NCBI RefSeq assembly: GCF_002878395.1
Contig: NC_061114.1
Location: 169,386,617 to 169,450,616 of the forward strand
Reading direction: 5' to 3'
Length of the DNA: 64,000 nt
From: Capsicum annuum
Lineage: Eukaryota; Streptophyta; Magnoliopsida; Solanales; Solanaceae
Of this stretch, positions 43,750 through 55,996 are shown in pieces (position 1 is the stretch's first letter; every line of letters begins with the position of its first letter). The notes beneath the pieces were generated by a model, which saw only the letters and a list, made by a program, of their open reading frames with translations, did no database searches and had not been told where the DNA came from. Both the position numbers and the translations under genes were made by a program.

Positions 43750-44014
43750 ACCTATTGATCAATGATTCAACCAATTCATCTCAATCCTAAACAGAATTTG
43801 GGTGGTTATATGAATGCCTATAACCATTCCGCTCTAAACCAGGATGCGAATGTACTAATGCTTAGGAGAGTGTGTGCCAACCCAAATTAATTAAAAAGAT
43901 CTTAACATCTTTGCCATATTTTGGAGATCAAAAGGTACAATTGCCATATTATTCATAGAGACGCCAAAAATAAATTTTCTTTTAAGATTTCTTTTCATGG
44001 TCCTAACCTTATTA

Positions 44015-44180
44015 GATAGAGTTACATGATAGCAATTGGTGGTGGTTGCTAGTGGGAAGAGGCAGATATCTCGAGAAATTAGTCCTAGTATCTATTGTTG
44101 GTGGTTGTTGGTGGGAGGTCATAGGTATCTCGAAAAATTAATTCAGGTGCACGAAGTTGGCTCGAACATGACGGTTATTA
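44015..44180 (+). mobile_element. SolS-like SINE, 3' part with internal duplication
   Basis: It contains two diverged copies of the phrase 'ggtggttg-t-gtgggagg--a-gtatctcgaaaaatta' (about 44039-44090 and 44098-44145). Next come 'caggtgcacgaagttggctcg' and 'acggttattaaaaaaatt', the typical SINE 3' end. The 5' promoter part is missing. Confidence 0.6.
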
Positions 44181-44818
44181 AAAAAATTCTTTTTAGATCA
44201 TATTTTCAATGAATCTTTATTAAGAAGAAGTGCCCTAAATTATGTAGCCTAGTTTCAAGTCAGAGAACAATCTTAATAAGGAGAGATGTGCCCCTAATCA
44301 AACCCCCAATACAGGGCATACTTACATACATATATCAAGAATTATAAGGCATCAAAGCAGCTGAGTACCAAGTAACAAAGATAACTCCAGAGTCAAGTCA
44401 AAATGACTGGACCACGGGATCAGTAATTACCAGAGAAGGAAAAACTTTCTCTGCATGCAGCACATGTGATGAGGAACAAAAAATCCATCATGTGTGCTAG
44501 TATCACTTGCAGTCAGCATCTTACAAAAATAGTTAGCAGACTACTTGCTAGGGATTTCAAACTCAAAAGGAAGACGTATCTTTTTGCTCTTCCAAATATC
44601 GAACACAAAGTTTTTTTTGTCACTCCATTAACAAGTAATTGATGCAAAAAGGCATTATTATTAAGAAACATGTATAGCAACACTCAAAAGAGTATCGGTG
44701 TCAAAGTTTGAGCGTATCCTTTGTCTTTTTCAACATCTACCTGAAATTCGATAAATTATCAATTATTTACAACTTGCATAGAAAATAATTTTCATTGGAG
44801 AATTATATCTATCACAGG
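44181..44818. other. Intergenic, no gene seen
   Basis: No supported exon. The base composition around 44360-44580 is less AT-rich than the flanks, but no protein family was recognised on either strand. Confidence 0.35.
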
Positions 44819-45716
44819 TAGAGACGGATCTACGATTTCGAGGTTGCGGGTGCCATGTCACTTTTAACGTTAAAGCTACGACTCAAAAAGGATAATTTTT
44901 ATGGGCGTTCCACTGGAATTTGGCTTGTTAGTAAGAGATTTTTGAAGAAAAATTTCATTGAAAAATTATCGAAGAACCTAATTTTTATGTATTCAACTGG
45001 AAATCAGTTAATTTTTTGCTTTACGTTTTGCTATTTACACTGTCCCAAATAAGACAAATATTTTATCGATTTTATAGACTTTGGGTTTCGATTTGATTAT
45101 TTGTCTTTTCAATTTGTATAGACAAATAGATCAAATAATAAAAATGTGATTATTCTTATAAATACTATTGAAAACAACCTTTTTACTTCTCCGAAGGTAG
45201 TGTATGGACTGCATACATTTTACCCTCCTCAAACCCCACTATGTGGGAATACACTGGGTTTGTTGTCGTTGTTGTTGTTATTACTATAAATTGTGTAAAC
45301 AAGAGTTCAATTCAACTTATCAGTCACCGTAAAAGTACAAAATAGTTACCAACATTCAATGAATATTTTCAATTCTATTGTTAAGAAATTATAACATCAT
45401 GCCAACCATCATTATTATGATTTACGATGAGAGGTTAACTAAAAATTTGAAGGAAGAAGGAATCTTCAATTATGTTCTACACTTAAGTTAAAAATTCTTA
45501 AACAAAGATTACCCAAAAAAAGGAGTTAAACAAAGATTAAGTCAAGAGGAAAAAAACTTATAGAAAATAGAATAACGAACAAAAAGTAACAAAATACTGC
45601 TGGCATCTGGACTTGAACTCTGGTATACTACGTGAAATTTCAGCGCGTTTGCCACTGGCACTACTTCTTCAACTGCTGCACCGGGTGGCACTTAAATAAT
45701 ATACCAGTCTTATTCA

Positions 45717-45749
<33 letters not shown>

Positions 45750-45825
45750 CACACACAGAGAGAGTTATCCAATCGAAGTTTGTGGATGTCATGCCACCCG
45801 TGAATCCCCTGTAGATCCGCCTCTG
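44819..45825 (+). mobile_element. hAT-like non-autonomous repeat, copy 2 (1007 bp)
   Basis: The inverted ends TAGAGACGGATCTAC and CAGAGGCGGATCTAC match at 13 of 15. The flanks ATCACAGG (44811-44818) and ATCACAAG (45826-45833) form an 8-bp duplication with one mismatch. It is collinear with copy 1 (18822-19799), including the RTE/TS tail segment (45186-45285) and the reversed tRNA-like module (about 45600-45690). A longer TA run and (CA)n lie at 45717-45760. The frame 44855-45052 is not conserved as a protein between the copies. Confidence 0.87.
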
Positions 45826-47302
45826 ATCACAAGCACACCAACATTAAAGGTTGGAACTTGGAAACTATCTCCCTAGAAAATCCTCTATCAAAAAATTAAA
45901 CATATTATAGTTGAAATTTAAGTAATTACGATTAATACCTTCATCAAGTGCAAATAAATGAGGCTTATGCAAACTCTTTTTCTTTAATTTAATGAAGACC
46001 TTTTTTCTTAATGCATTAGTGATGACCAAAAAAACTTGACCTAAACTCTTAGCTTGTTTACATACCTTAACCAAAAAATAAAATTAAACTGAAGAACTAT
46101 ACATATCTCGTACTATTTATATTCCAAAGCAGTGCTTTATAGAACTCAAAATTAAATACGTTCGCAAATTATAAACAGAAAAATTTAAACAAAGTAAAAA
46201 ATAATAATAATAATAAGGTAAACCTTTGATTCTTTTACTACTTTATTCGGTGGCAACATGTTGATTCATCCAATTTTTTTTATCAGAAATCTTTAACTGA
46301 AAGTAAAAACACAGAAGTTATCAACAAAGAAAAAATACGCGACGATTGTTAAGTATATAATTCATATATAATTTTAAAGCTATATTAACTACAAGAAAAC
46401 GGCTTAAATGAAAATCAATCAAGATCAATATATAAAGAAGTATAAGAAAGCCTTAAAGAAAATTTTGATTCATAATATTACTTAAATAAAATTGTAAAAT
46501 TATGTATATGGTAATTATAAATATGATAAAATTGTTACAAAGAAATTATGGCATAAAGTCAACCCTATAAAGTTTCACAAATAATATCGACAGCGAAGTC
46601 TAGTTAATCTAATTATCAACCTTTCAATTTTTTGGTCGAATTCTAAGTAATTTAAAATTGCTAAGTATCATAATTTCTTTTAATTAAATAGTAATTAATT
46701 TTTGAGAAAAATAGTGAAAAGACAATTTTATCTAAAGCGAAAACTTTTAATGAAAGATAAAATGTTCAAATCATTTTTCTAAGGGTCTTCACACTTTTAA
46801 TATATTTCAAAGCACTAATTGTTTACATTCCTTAACCAAAAAATAAAATTAAAATGAAGAACTATACATGTCTCATACTATTTATATTTCAAAGTACAGC
46901 TTTATAGAACTCAAAATTGAATATCTTAGCAAATTATAAACGGAAAAATTTAAACAAAGTAAAAAAAGGTAAACCTTTGATTCTTTTGACTACTTTATTT
47001 GGTGACAACATGCATGTTTCATCCAATTTATTTTTTGGTCAGAAATCTTCAATTGAAAGCAAAAACATAGAAATTATCAATAGAGAAAAAAAAACACGAC
47101 GATTATTAAATATATAATTCATATATAATTTTTAAAGCTATATTAACTAAAAGAAAACGACTTGAATTATAATCAACCAAAATCAATATATAATGAAGCA
47201 CAAGAAAGCCTACAAAAAAATTTTGATTCATAATATTACTTAAATAAAATTGTAGAATAATGTATATGGTAATTATAAATATGATAAATTGTTTCAAAGA
47301 AA

Positions 47303-50300
47303 TCAATATATATACATACATATATATATATATATATATATCGTACAAAAAAAATATGTTAATTATTACTCCTCCATTTATTTCTACTCTTTATAGTTAA
47401 AACTTAAATGTATCAAAAATTACTATTCCGCTTATTCATATTCCTTATTGTACACTTCAAAAGTCTAAATATTTACTAATCCAAGTTTTCATTTAATTCA
47501 TAAAAAATTAATCATCAAAATATATATATATATATATATATATTATTGTATAAAAATAAATATGTTAATTATTACTCCTCCATTTATTTTCATTCTTTAT
47601 TGAAAACTTAAATGTATCAAAATTTACTATTCTACTTATTCATATTCTTTATTGTACACTTTAAAAGTTTAAATATTCATATCCAAGTTTTCTTTTTTCT
47701 CTTTTTTTTGGGGGATTTTTTCTTCATTCTTTTCATTAATTAATTTATTTACTAAGTCATAAAAGATCAATCATATTTACTATTCTAATCAAATCTAATG
47801 AGTTACAAAAAAACCTCCATCCATTTGTATTCTCTACTCAAATAATGTGTCTCCCCAACTCTCTTCTATCTAATTCTTATGGATTATTCAATTTATAAAT
47901 AACAATCATCTATGGAGTTGTTGAATGCAAATTTTCACTGTCTCAATTTTTGTTTTGCTATTTAGTTATTTTTCTCCTTTCGTGATTTTCTTCTTCATCT
48001 TTTTCATCAATCATGTTTTAATAATCAAAAGAGATGACATAAAAAAGATGATGTTTTCAATATTCTTCAAAGGTTCATCAAAGAGATGTTCACATTAGTT
48101 TTGTACGAATTCATCAAAATGAAGAAGGAAGTTCAATTGTCTTGGAAGATTTACTAAGAAAAAGGTCATAGTAGTTTGATGTAACGTAGAAGTTCGAATG
48201 ATTTATAAATATTTTAAAGATTTATCAGTGCATTATTTTGATTCCAGTTAATATTATTTTCTTCTTTTTTATTTTATTTCTTCATTTTGAACAAAGATAT
48301 CACATATATAACTCGCTTTTACTTACAAAATATTAAATTATAAAACTCTCCTAACCAACATATTAGAAAACTCAATTAGCAAATTTAACTAACTTTGATC
48401 TTCTTCTTATTATTATTAGTGCATGTTTCTCTTATTTGTGTATATTTTTTTGTCAGTTTTTAATTAATTTAAGTATGTTAATTAAATATATATTCTTTTA
48501 CAATTATCTTATGTTATAACACATGATTTTTCTCTAACAGTAATTTTCTAATGTTTTGTCACGATTGGAAGTTGTATTATCAATAGTATATTTCTAATAG
48601 TAATTGGCTATTAATGCCCCTTAAAATATATGACATTACAATATTAGAAATTAGTCAAAGAATAAATGAACGAATCATCTTTTTAGTCTTTTATAATTTT
48701 TATGATACATTTTAATTGACCATATCCCAAACCTCACTTTGTAAAAATACATTAAATATGTTGTATTTGTTATTTTAATTAAGCACATAATATTGATATT
48801 TTTCAATGTGAATGAATAACATATGATGATGTGCAGTAATAATGTAATCATACGAGAATATTTTTCATATGATTGATTGCAAAAATTATCAAGTATGTAT
48901 AATCTATCAGTTATCTCTTTATAAATTTATTTTTACTCAGATAACTTATCTCTTTTATTTTTCTTTATGGTTATTTAATTTTCAGAATGAAAAGGTGCTA
49001 TAGACGATATACAACAAATCAAAGAAAGAAAATTATATATTCATGTATCTGAATTACAAAAAAAAATAATGCATCACCTCTCTTTGTTTAAAAAAACACT
49101 ATTATTTTTATTCTCTCTTTAAAAAGGAAAAAGGAAAAAAATCATTCATGTGTCATATTAGAAAAGTTCAAAATTCACTCTAACTCTATTAATCGCATTA
49201 AATACATTATGTAAAACTAAAAAAATAAACAATTTCTTTAACTTCTCTTAATTCATATTAAAAATAAATATATTCCCTCATTTAATTCTCTTAATAACAT
49301 GTCTATATAGTATGATCGAATATATAAACTATTTTTCTTGCTTACATTGTAAATGAGATGTGATTAAGGATTAGAAAGAGTCATGTTATAATTTTACTAT
49401 AATAAATATGTATATGCGATAAATATGTATTTTACTTATGATTATTTAAGGCAAAAAATGTTTACTCTTAATTTTTCTATTAAAGGAGGAGTTATCTTTT
49501 GAAGAGCTATTATTGTATATTATTTTTAGTAATGACTATAATAATAATTAATTAATAACAATAATCGTATTAAAATAATAATTAATTTATAACAATAATC
49601 GTATTAATGTTGTTAAACTCTTTCACTACTCTATATCTGTTAGAGACAATTATTGGTCCAATTCTTGGTACTGTTTCTACAACTTGACCCTTCATGTACC
49701 TGAAAATTCAATATTTTATTTCTCTGTAATAATCTCTATAGAATAGAGTAGATAAGTATCACATCAAGTCAGTAAATTATATCATAACTTATTTTAAATA
49801 TATATATTTCATTTTGCATTATGGATTCCAATTCTTTTGTGAAGTATAACCTCAAATATAATTTTTACTATCATAATTTATTTTCTTTTTCAATAAATAC
49901 CGTATAAAAATAAGGTTGATCGAGATATAAGATCTCTAATATTAATGAACTGTATGCAATGCAAATACACATTAGATAAACCTTAATATGAAAAATCTAT
50001 ACCAAAGAAAATCAAACAAAAGGAAGAAGATTTTACTAACTTCTGCATTGCATGCATAACGATGTTAGAAATTTAAGTATTTTTCTTACTCTAATGTGTC
50101 CAAATATATTTTTATTTATTTATATTACGGGTCGAGTCGTTTATACATTAAAAAAATTAAGTAATTTATAATCAATAAAACTTACAAGACCGTGACTTAA
50201 TTTATATTTTTTCTTTTTATATATTGCTTATTGAAATAATTATCAACTAACATAATCAATTCCTCAAAAATATACAATTTCGCGCAAAACACGAATAAGT

Positions 50301-50307
50301 ACACTAG
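47303..50307 (+). mobile_element. Helitron, 3005 bp, non-autonomous
   Basis: It begins TCAATATATA and ends GTACACTAG (CTRR rule). It sits between A (47302) and T (50308) with no target duplication, exactly as Helitrons do. A short imperfect hairpin TTCGCG...CACGAA lies at about 50279-50295, roughly 10 bp before CTAG. The parallel empty site in the tandem duplicate (46545|46546) confirms both ends to the base. No Rep/helicase frame is present. The interior has a 206-bp direct duplication (from 47352 and 47558), a decayed TS tail (48720-48772) and a short tandem at 49535-49605. I see no captured gene. Confidence 0.88.
47352..47690. repeat. 206-bp direct duplication inside the Helitron
   Basis: Copies starting AAATATGTTAATTATTACTC at 47352 and 47558 run in parallel through 'cctccatttatt', 'aacttaaatgtatcaaaa' and 'ttattgtacact'. 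They are separated by a TA run. Confidence 0.85.
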
Positions 50308-50566
50308 TTATGGCATAAAGCCAACCCTATAAAGTTTCACAAATAATATCGGCGGCGAAATCTAGTTAAGCTAATTATCTACATTTCAATTTGTTGGTCA
50401 AATTCTAAGTAATTTAAATTGCTAAATATCATAATTTCTTTTAATTAAATAGTAATTAATTTTTGAGAAAAATAGTGAAAAAATAATTCTGTCTAAAGTG
50501 GAAACTTTTAATGAAGGACAAAATGTTCAAAGCATTTTTCTAAGTGTCTTCACACGTTTAATATAT

Positions 50567-50650
50567 TATAGATATAGATTATAGGTTACAGATATAGATA
50601 ATACATATAGATTATAGATTATAGATTAAAAATATAGATATAGATATTAT
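50567..50650. repeat. (ATAGAT)n degenerate minisatellite
   Basis: Repeated 'atagat/atagatt' units with interruptions, right after the second copy of the 765-bp duplication. Confidence 0.85.
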
Positions 50651-50930
50651 TACTATTATAAATTATTTTAGATAAAATCATTTTTTCACTATTTTTCTCA
50701 ATTTCTTATTTATTTATTTTTTTAAATTGGCTCCTCGAATATATGGACTCCTAAAATATATGTAGTTTGTGCAACTTAAAGACTTTCAAACTAACTAATA
50801 TTGTCTATTATTTTTTTTCTTATTTAAGACCTCTATATATAGAGATAGAAAAATATCAACATCACAGAATATTCACGTATGTTTCTATTACCTCGACATT
50901 TTTTTTCTTTCGTGAAAGTCTGCACTTTAT

Positions 50931-51168
50931 CATAAATGTATTTACATTATAATGAATGTCTATCAAGAATATAGATAAGATCTATCAAGATCTAGTTAAT
51001 ATCTATCAAGAAGTATCTATCTTTTAAAAAGAAATTAGGACTAACTTTCCCTATAAATAGAGGGTTTTATTCATTGTAAATCATCATCAATCTCTCTTTC
51101 AAGAGAAATAAGAATCACACTCTCTTCTCTCTCTACTCTTTTTCTTTATTCTTTATTATTTTATAACA
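50931..51168 (+). mobile_element. 5' LTR of copia-2
   Basis: About 238 bp, with TATAAATAG at 51052 as the probable promoter and an end of TTTTATAACA. The U3 half differs completely from the LTRs of copia-1 and copia-3, while the R/U5 half (aagagaaataa-aat-ac, tctctctactctt) is shared. Confidence 0.72.
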
Positions 51169-53780
51169 TGTTATCAGCACGAGACTCTAACCTTATCGAG
51201 TCTGTCTCAACTCGTAAAGTCGGGAATTGGTCATGATGTACTCAAATTTATTGGATCGTTCTCAAAATTAGTTTGGCTAACTCATTCCAATTTTATTTTG
51301 CTTTTAATATTCGCTAAAGTATTATCTATTTTATATTCGTGAGTTGTTATGTTGAAATACAATACCATTACATCACCAGCGGTTGATTCAAATGGTAGAA
51401 TCAAAACGTATGTTTTTATTTATTTATAAATTTCTATTTTATCTAATTAGTTTATTTAAGCTTCAGGTAAAAACCAACGACAAAGAACTTTACATAACTA
51501 GGAAACCAAAGGCTTAGCTTTTTCTCTTTTTGTTAATTACTTAGTGGCAAAGCACTGTATTAATTACTTGGTTTAAGATGTAAAGAGAAATTATGTCTTG
51601 AGGTAAATAATGATGCAAATTCATATGATATATGAACGAATGATAAGGGTGACTCGGAACGATATGACACAAGTTTTACAACTTGTTGGGTTCGTTGGGA
51701 TCTGAGATAAAACAATTGGCTTAGAACCGTTTATGTTTTAAATTTATTCCTCAAGAACAATATTATTAAAAGGAATGATAATATGTTGGATTCAAGTCCC
51801 ATCGATTCATGCCTAAGACGCATTTATATGGATAACACATTGAGTTTGAATCTCAGTGCACATATTGATGATATTATGATGGTTAGGGCAAAATGATGTG
51901 TATTTGGTGAGAGGTCATGAAACCTATCTCATTAAATATGCTTCATTCCATGAAGTGAATGTGGCAGCAATATATGATAGGTCTGAAAGATGACATTTTG
52001 CTCCATTCTTGAAATGGATGTGGTAGCAATCTATGATATACTTTGAAAAATATGTATGCCTTGATGTGCTCCTGAAGTAGCAATATCGTGAGACGGGTTA
52101 TAACCTATCAAAATTTGATAGACTTAAGGCACGAGTATATTTCATTCCTGGGAAATGAGAATTTCCATTATTTCAACACAAACGTGCACTTGATTATGAT
52201 GTATCACAACTCACCTCTGAATGAGGCAGAATAACTCAGAAGAGTTATTTTGAAATTTACTTCTGAAGTAGCAAATCTGAATTTTATTCATGTAATAGTA
52301 AATCTCAAAATTACTAAAGTAAAAGGCACATGTCATGGTAAACTTGGAGTTTACTAGTATAAACAAGTTCATAAGTTGACATGAACGATTATGGCATTCC
52401 CAGATGTTCATGTTAAGTATTAAACAAATATTGAAGAATTAGAAAATTCATCGTAAACTTTTAATATTGCTTGTTCTCATGATAAGTTGGTTGGACCAAC
52501 TAATGTTGGGATTTGATCCCTCAAAATCTTAAAAGTATAAAAGGTGTATAAGGGCTCATTCACTTATCATGTGATATGTTGAAAAGATGCATCAATAAGA
52601 TGATCACATGTACATTCATTGTCAACCTGCAGTTTGACATTCATAAGTTGCTTGCTCAATAAAATTGAGTTAAGAGCATAACTTTCAGATTGTGTAATCA
52701 AGACAATTCATCTTGATGATGATGATTTGGCATTAAATGTCTTTGATAAATAGCTAAAATATTACTAATGAGAACAAAGCTCTATGTGTTGGTTTGAAGT
52801 ATTATATACAAAAGTACTTGTATGTATCAAACCAATAAATTATAATTAATTACCCCTCAAAGTTGAATCTGAGTCAGGAATCACACATTGTCCATCTAAT
52901 AATTTTGATGTGCGGTATACGATTAATGAATACCATGATGCAAAAAGATGGATTCCTCAAATAATATGGATGATGTATGTTAGTTTTACTAACATAAGGG
53001 AGAGATTATAAGCAGCTAAAAAATATGTTAGGAATTATCATCAGATCCTCATTCGAAAGATAATTCAAGTCAAATACCAAAAGCATCTCGTATTTATGTT
53101 GCAAGTACTCCTATTTTGTATCTCTGAAGGATAAAGTCTATGCATGCGTGAAGCATAGTAGATCAATCGGTTTCAAATGAAATAATTCTTGAAAAGAATA
53201 AGGAGCAAACAATCATAATAAGAAGGCAATATGCTCTTGAAGAGCCTACGAAATACACTTTATGAAACCTTATGAGAGTTTCAGGTACCTAAAAATAATG
53301 AAGTAATGAGATCTCAAAATATTATGTCATATTGTGAACCGATATGAAATGATATATCATCGATGCTATCTTTCTACAATATTGGTGCAATATTATAAAA
53401 GATTACGAGGATCTAAATTTTACGTTTATTTAATTATGCTGGCATAAAAACATTTATCAAGTGATATGAAAGGATGCATCTTGTAAGCATAACACTTATT
53501 TGATTTGCAGTCTAGACACTAGTAGATGTCACACATGAAATATTGAATATTGTCACTTGACAAAAATCTATATTAAAATTCCTAAAAGATTCAAAATGCC
53601 TGAAGCATATAAAGTTTTTGATAAATTTATTTATTATTTTTATAAAGGATAAATTGATGGTTTGAATATTATTGAAACTCTAGGAGAGTTTTCAAAAGAA
53701 ATATATTATTTGCTAAAATGAAAAATATACCGAATTGAATTGGTTATGAAGTATCATATCTTGGTGCAAGTGGTGCACTA

Positions 53781-54420
53781 GTGTATCTTGCAAATACTAC
53801 AAGGCCTAATATAGCCTTTTCATTCAATTCGTTAGCAAGATATATTTCTTCTCCTACTAGGAGACATCAAAATGGAATAAAATACATAAGTTTATTTTAC
53901 TCTAAAGCTTGCAGTCCCGATATTGTTGGCTATGCTGATGCTGGGTACTTATCTGACCCGTATAAAGTTTGATCTCAAATAGGCTATGTGTTCATATGTG
54001 GGGATACTGTCATATCTTAGAGATATACAAAACAGTCTATTGTATTCACCTCACTAAACCATGCTGAGATAATAACTATTTATGAAGCAAGTCGAGAGTG
54101 TGTGGTTGAGATTCATGATACATCTTATTCGAAAAAAATATGGTTTGAAATGTGAAAATCTACCCATAATTAAATACAGAGATAATGGAGCATCCATAAC
54201 ACATCTTAATAAAGGATTCATAAAAGGAGATAGAACGAAGCACACTTCATCAAAGAGATAGAACGAAGCACACTTCAACAAAGTTTTTCTATACACATGA
54301 GCTATAAAAGAATTGTGATATTAACGTGCAACGAACTCATTCAAATGACAATGTGACTGATTTATTCACCAAGTCTCTTCCAACTGCAACTTTCAAGAAG
54401 ATGGTGTACAAGATCGGGAT
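53781..54420 (+). pseudogene. Copia-2 RNase H remnant
   Basis: Frame 53781-53972 reads YLANTTRPNIAFSFNSLARY, then RHQNGIKYISLFY and DIVGYADAGYLSDPYKV, the start of Copia RNase H with its first catalytic Asp (YADAGY). After a stop, similarity continues as the SQIGYVFICG, TKQSIV and HAEIITIYEASRE segments. It ends near DLFTKSLPTATFKKMVYKIGM (about 54420), the usual C-terminus. Confidence 0.85.
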
Positions 54421-54658
54421 GTAAAGTTTCAAGGATATTTTCATGAGGGAGGAGTTAATACGCGTTATACTCTTTTTTTCTTGCGAGGTTTTGTCCCACT
54501 GGGTTTTTCTTGTAAGGTTTTTAATGAGGCAGCCGTAATGTGTATTATTAGAGATGTGTACTATTTCTCCTTCATTAGATTTTCTTTTCCACTGGATTTT
54601 TCTAGTAAGGTTTTAACGAGGCATATTATCTATCAGTCAGACATTCAAGGAGGAGTAT

Positions 54659-54856
54659 TGTAAATGTATTTACATGTATATCAAGAATATAGATAAGATC
54701 TATTAAGATCTAGTTAATATCTATCAGGATTTGAATTATCCATCTTTTAGAGAGAAATTAGGAGTAATTTCTCCTATAAATAGAGGATTTTATTCATAAG
54801 AATCACTCTCTCTTCTCTCTCTATTCTTCTTCTTTATTATTTGTTATTCTATAACA
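54659..54856 (+). mobile_element. 3' LTR of copia-2
   Basis: Starts TGTAAATGTATTTACATG (itself a near palindrome), ends CTATAACA. It is shorter than the 5' LTR through a deletion around 54798. Confidence 0.75.
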
Positions 54857-54887
54857 ACCTCTTTTGTTTCTTCAAAAAATTTAAATA

Positions 54888-55128
54888 TGTTAAGAAATAT
54901 AAAGAAAATAAGAAGAAGAATAGAGAAATGAGAGAGTAATTCTTATTTCTCTTGAGGGATTATTTAGGGATCAATTACAATGAAGGAAAATTCCTTTATT
55001 TATAGGGAAAAACTAACTTTGGGGTTTGTAACTTTTCCATAAATAGGCATACACAATATATGGTAAAGTAGGTATCCACTATATATATGGTAAAGTAGAC
55101 ATTCACTATATATGGTACATTTATAACA
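54888..55128 (-). mobile_element. 3' LTR of copia-3
   Basis: Minus-strand TGTTATAAATG...CTTAACA, 241 bp. It contains repeated TTTACCATATAT words and CTATAAATAAAG as the promoter region. Confidence 0.82.
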
Positions 55129-55371
55129 CTCCCCCTTGAATGTCTAATTGATAGATAATATGCATATAGGCTGCCTCATTAAAAAACTTACAAGGAAAAC
55201 TCAGTGGGACAAAACCTCATAAGAGAAAAAGAGTATAGCGCGTATTAACTCCCCTTAATGCTAACATCCTTGAATCCTTTGCATCCCGATCTTGTGCACC
55301 ATCTTCTTGAAAGTTGAAATTGGAGGAGACTTGGTGAATAAATCAGCTACATCGTCACTTGAACGAATCTG

Positions 55372-55996
55372 TTATACGTTAATATCATCATTCTTTTGTA
55401 GCTCATATATGTAGAAAAGTTTTGATGAAGTGTGCTTCGTTCTATCTCCTTTTATGAATCCTCCATTAAGATGTGCTATGCATGCTACATTATCTTTGTA
55501 TAAAATTATGGGTACATTATCACATTTCAAATCATATTTTTCTCGAATGAGATGTATCATGGACCTCAACCATACATATTCTCGACTAGATTCATGAATA
55601 GCTATTATCTCATCATGGTTCAATAAAGTGACTATGATAGACTGCTTTGTATATCTCCAAGATATAGCAGTATCCTCACATATGAACACATAGCCTATTT
55701 GAGATCGATATTTATGCGGGTTAATTAAATATTCAGCATTAACATAATCAATAAGATTGAGATTGCAAATCTTTATAATAATATAAGACCATGTGTTTGA
55801 TCCCATTTCGATGTTTCCTAGTAGGAGCAAAACTATACCTTGCTAACAAATTAATCAAAAAAACTATATCAGGCCTTGTAATATTTGCAAGATATATTTT
55901 GTCAAGTGACAATATCCAATATTTCATGTGTGACATCTTCAAGTGTGTAGAGTGCAAATCAAATAAGTTTTCACTTACCAAGATGCACCCTTTCAT
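55372..55996 (-). pseudogene. Copia-3 RNase H remnant
   Basis: Frame 55996-55748 has DKIYLANITRPDIVFLINLLARY and RHRNGIKHMV. Frame 55830-55372 continues NLIDYVNAEYLINPHKYRSQ, GYVFICEDTAISWRYTKQS, HDEIIAIHESSREYVWLRS and KHTSSKLFYIYELQ. Together they make most of Copia RNase H. The first catalytic Asp segment reads YVNAEY where copia-2 has YADAGY, so this Asp is Asn. Confidence 0.87.

Larger units (their letters stand above)
46054..50565. repeat. 765-bp tandem duplication, second copy split by a Helitron
   Basis: Copy 1 is 46054-46818. Copy 2 is 46819-47302 plus 50308-50565. Both halves of copy 2 are collinear with copy 1 with scattered substitutions and small indels, such as an added (taa)n at 46200. 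No coding content. At the split, copy 1 reads AAAGAAATTATGGC at 46539-46552. Confidence 0.88.
50931..54856 (+). mobile_element. Ty1/copia element, decayed (copia-2)
   Basis: The 5' LTR (50931-51168) is followed by the primer-site region TGTTATCAGCACGAG. The 3' LTR (54659-54856) is preceded by the purine run AAGGAGGAG. Both LTRs share 'tatcaagaatatagataag', 'ttaatatctatca', a TATAAATAGAG promoter and a TCTCTCT-rich end. The 5' LTR begins CATAAATG where the 3' LTR has TGTAAATG. No target duplication was found. The interior is collinear with copia-3 but full of stops; only RNase H is readable. Confidence 0.85.

Noticed and set aside
44855..45052. 65-residue frame in hAT-like copy 2
   Set aside because: Not kept open in copy 1 (18822-19799), so not a conserved protein.
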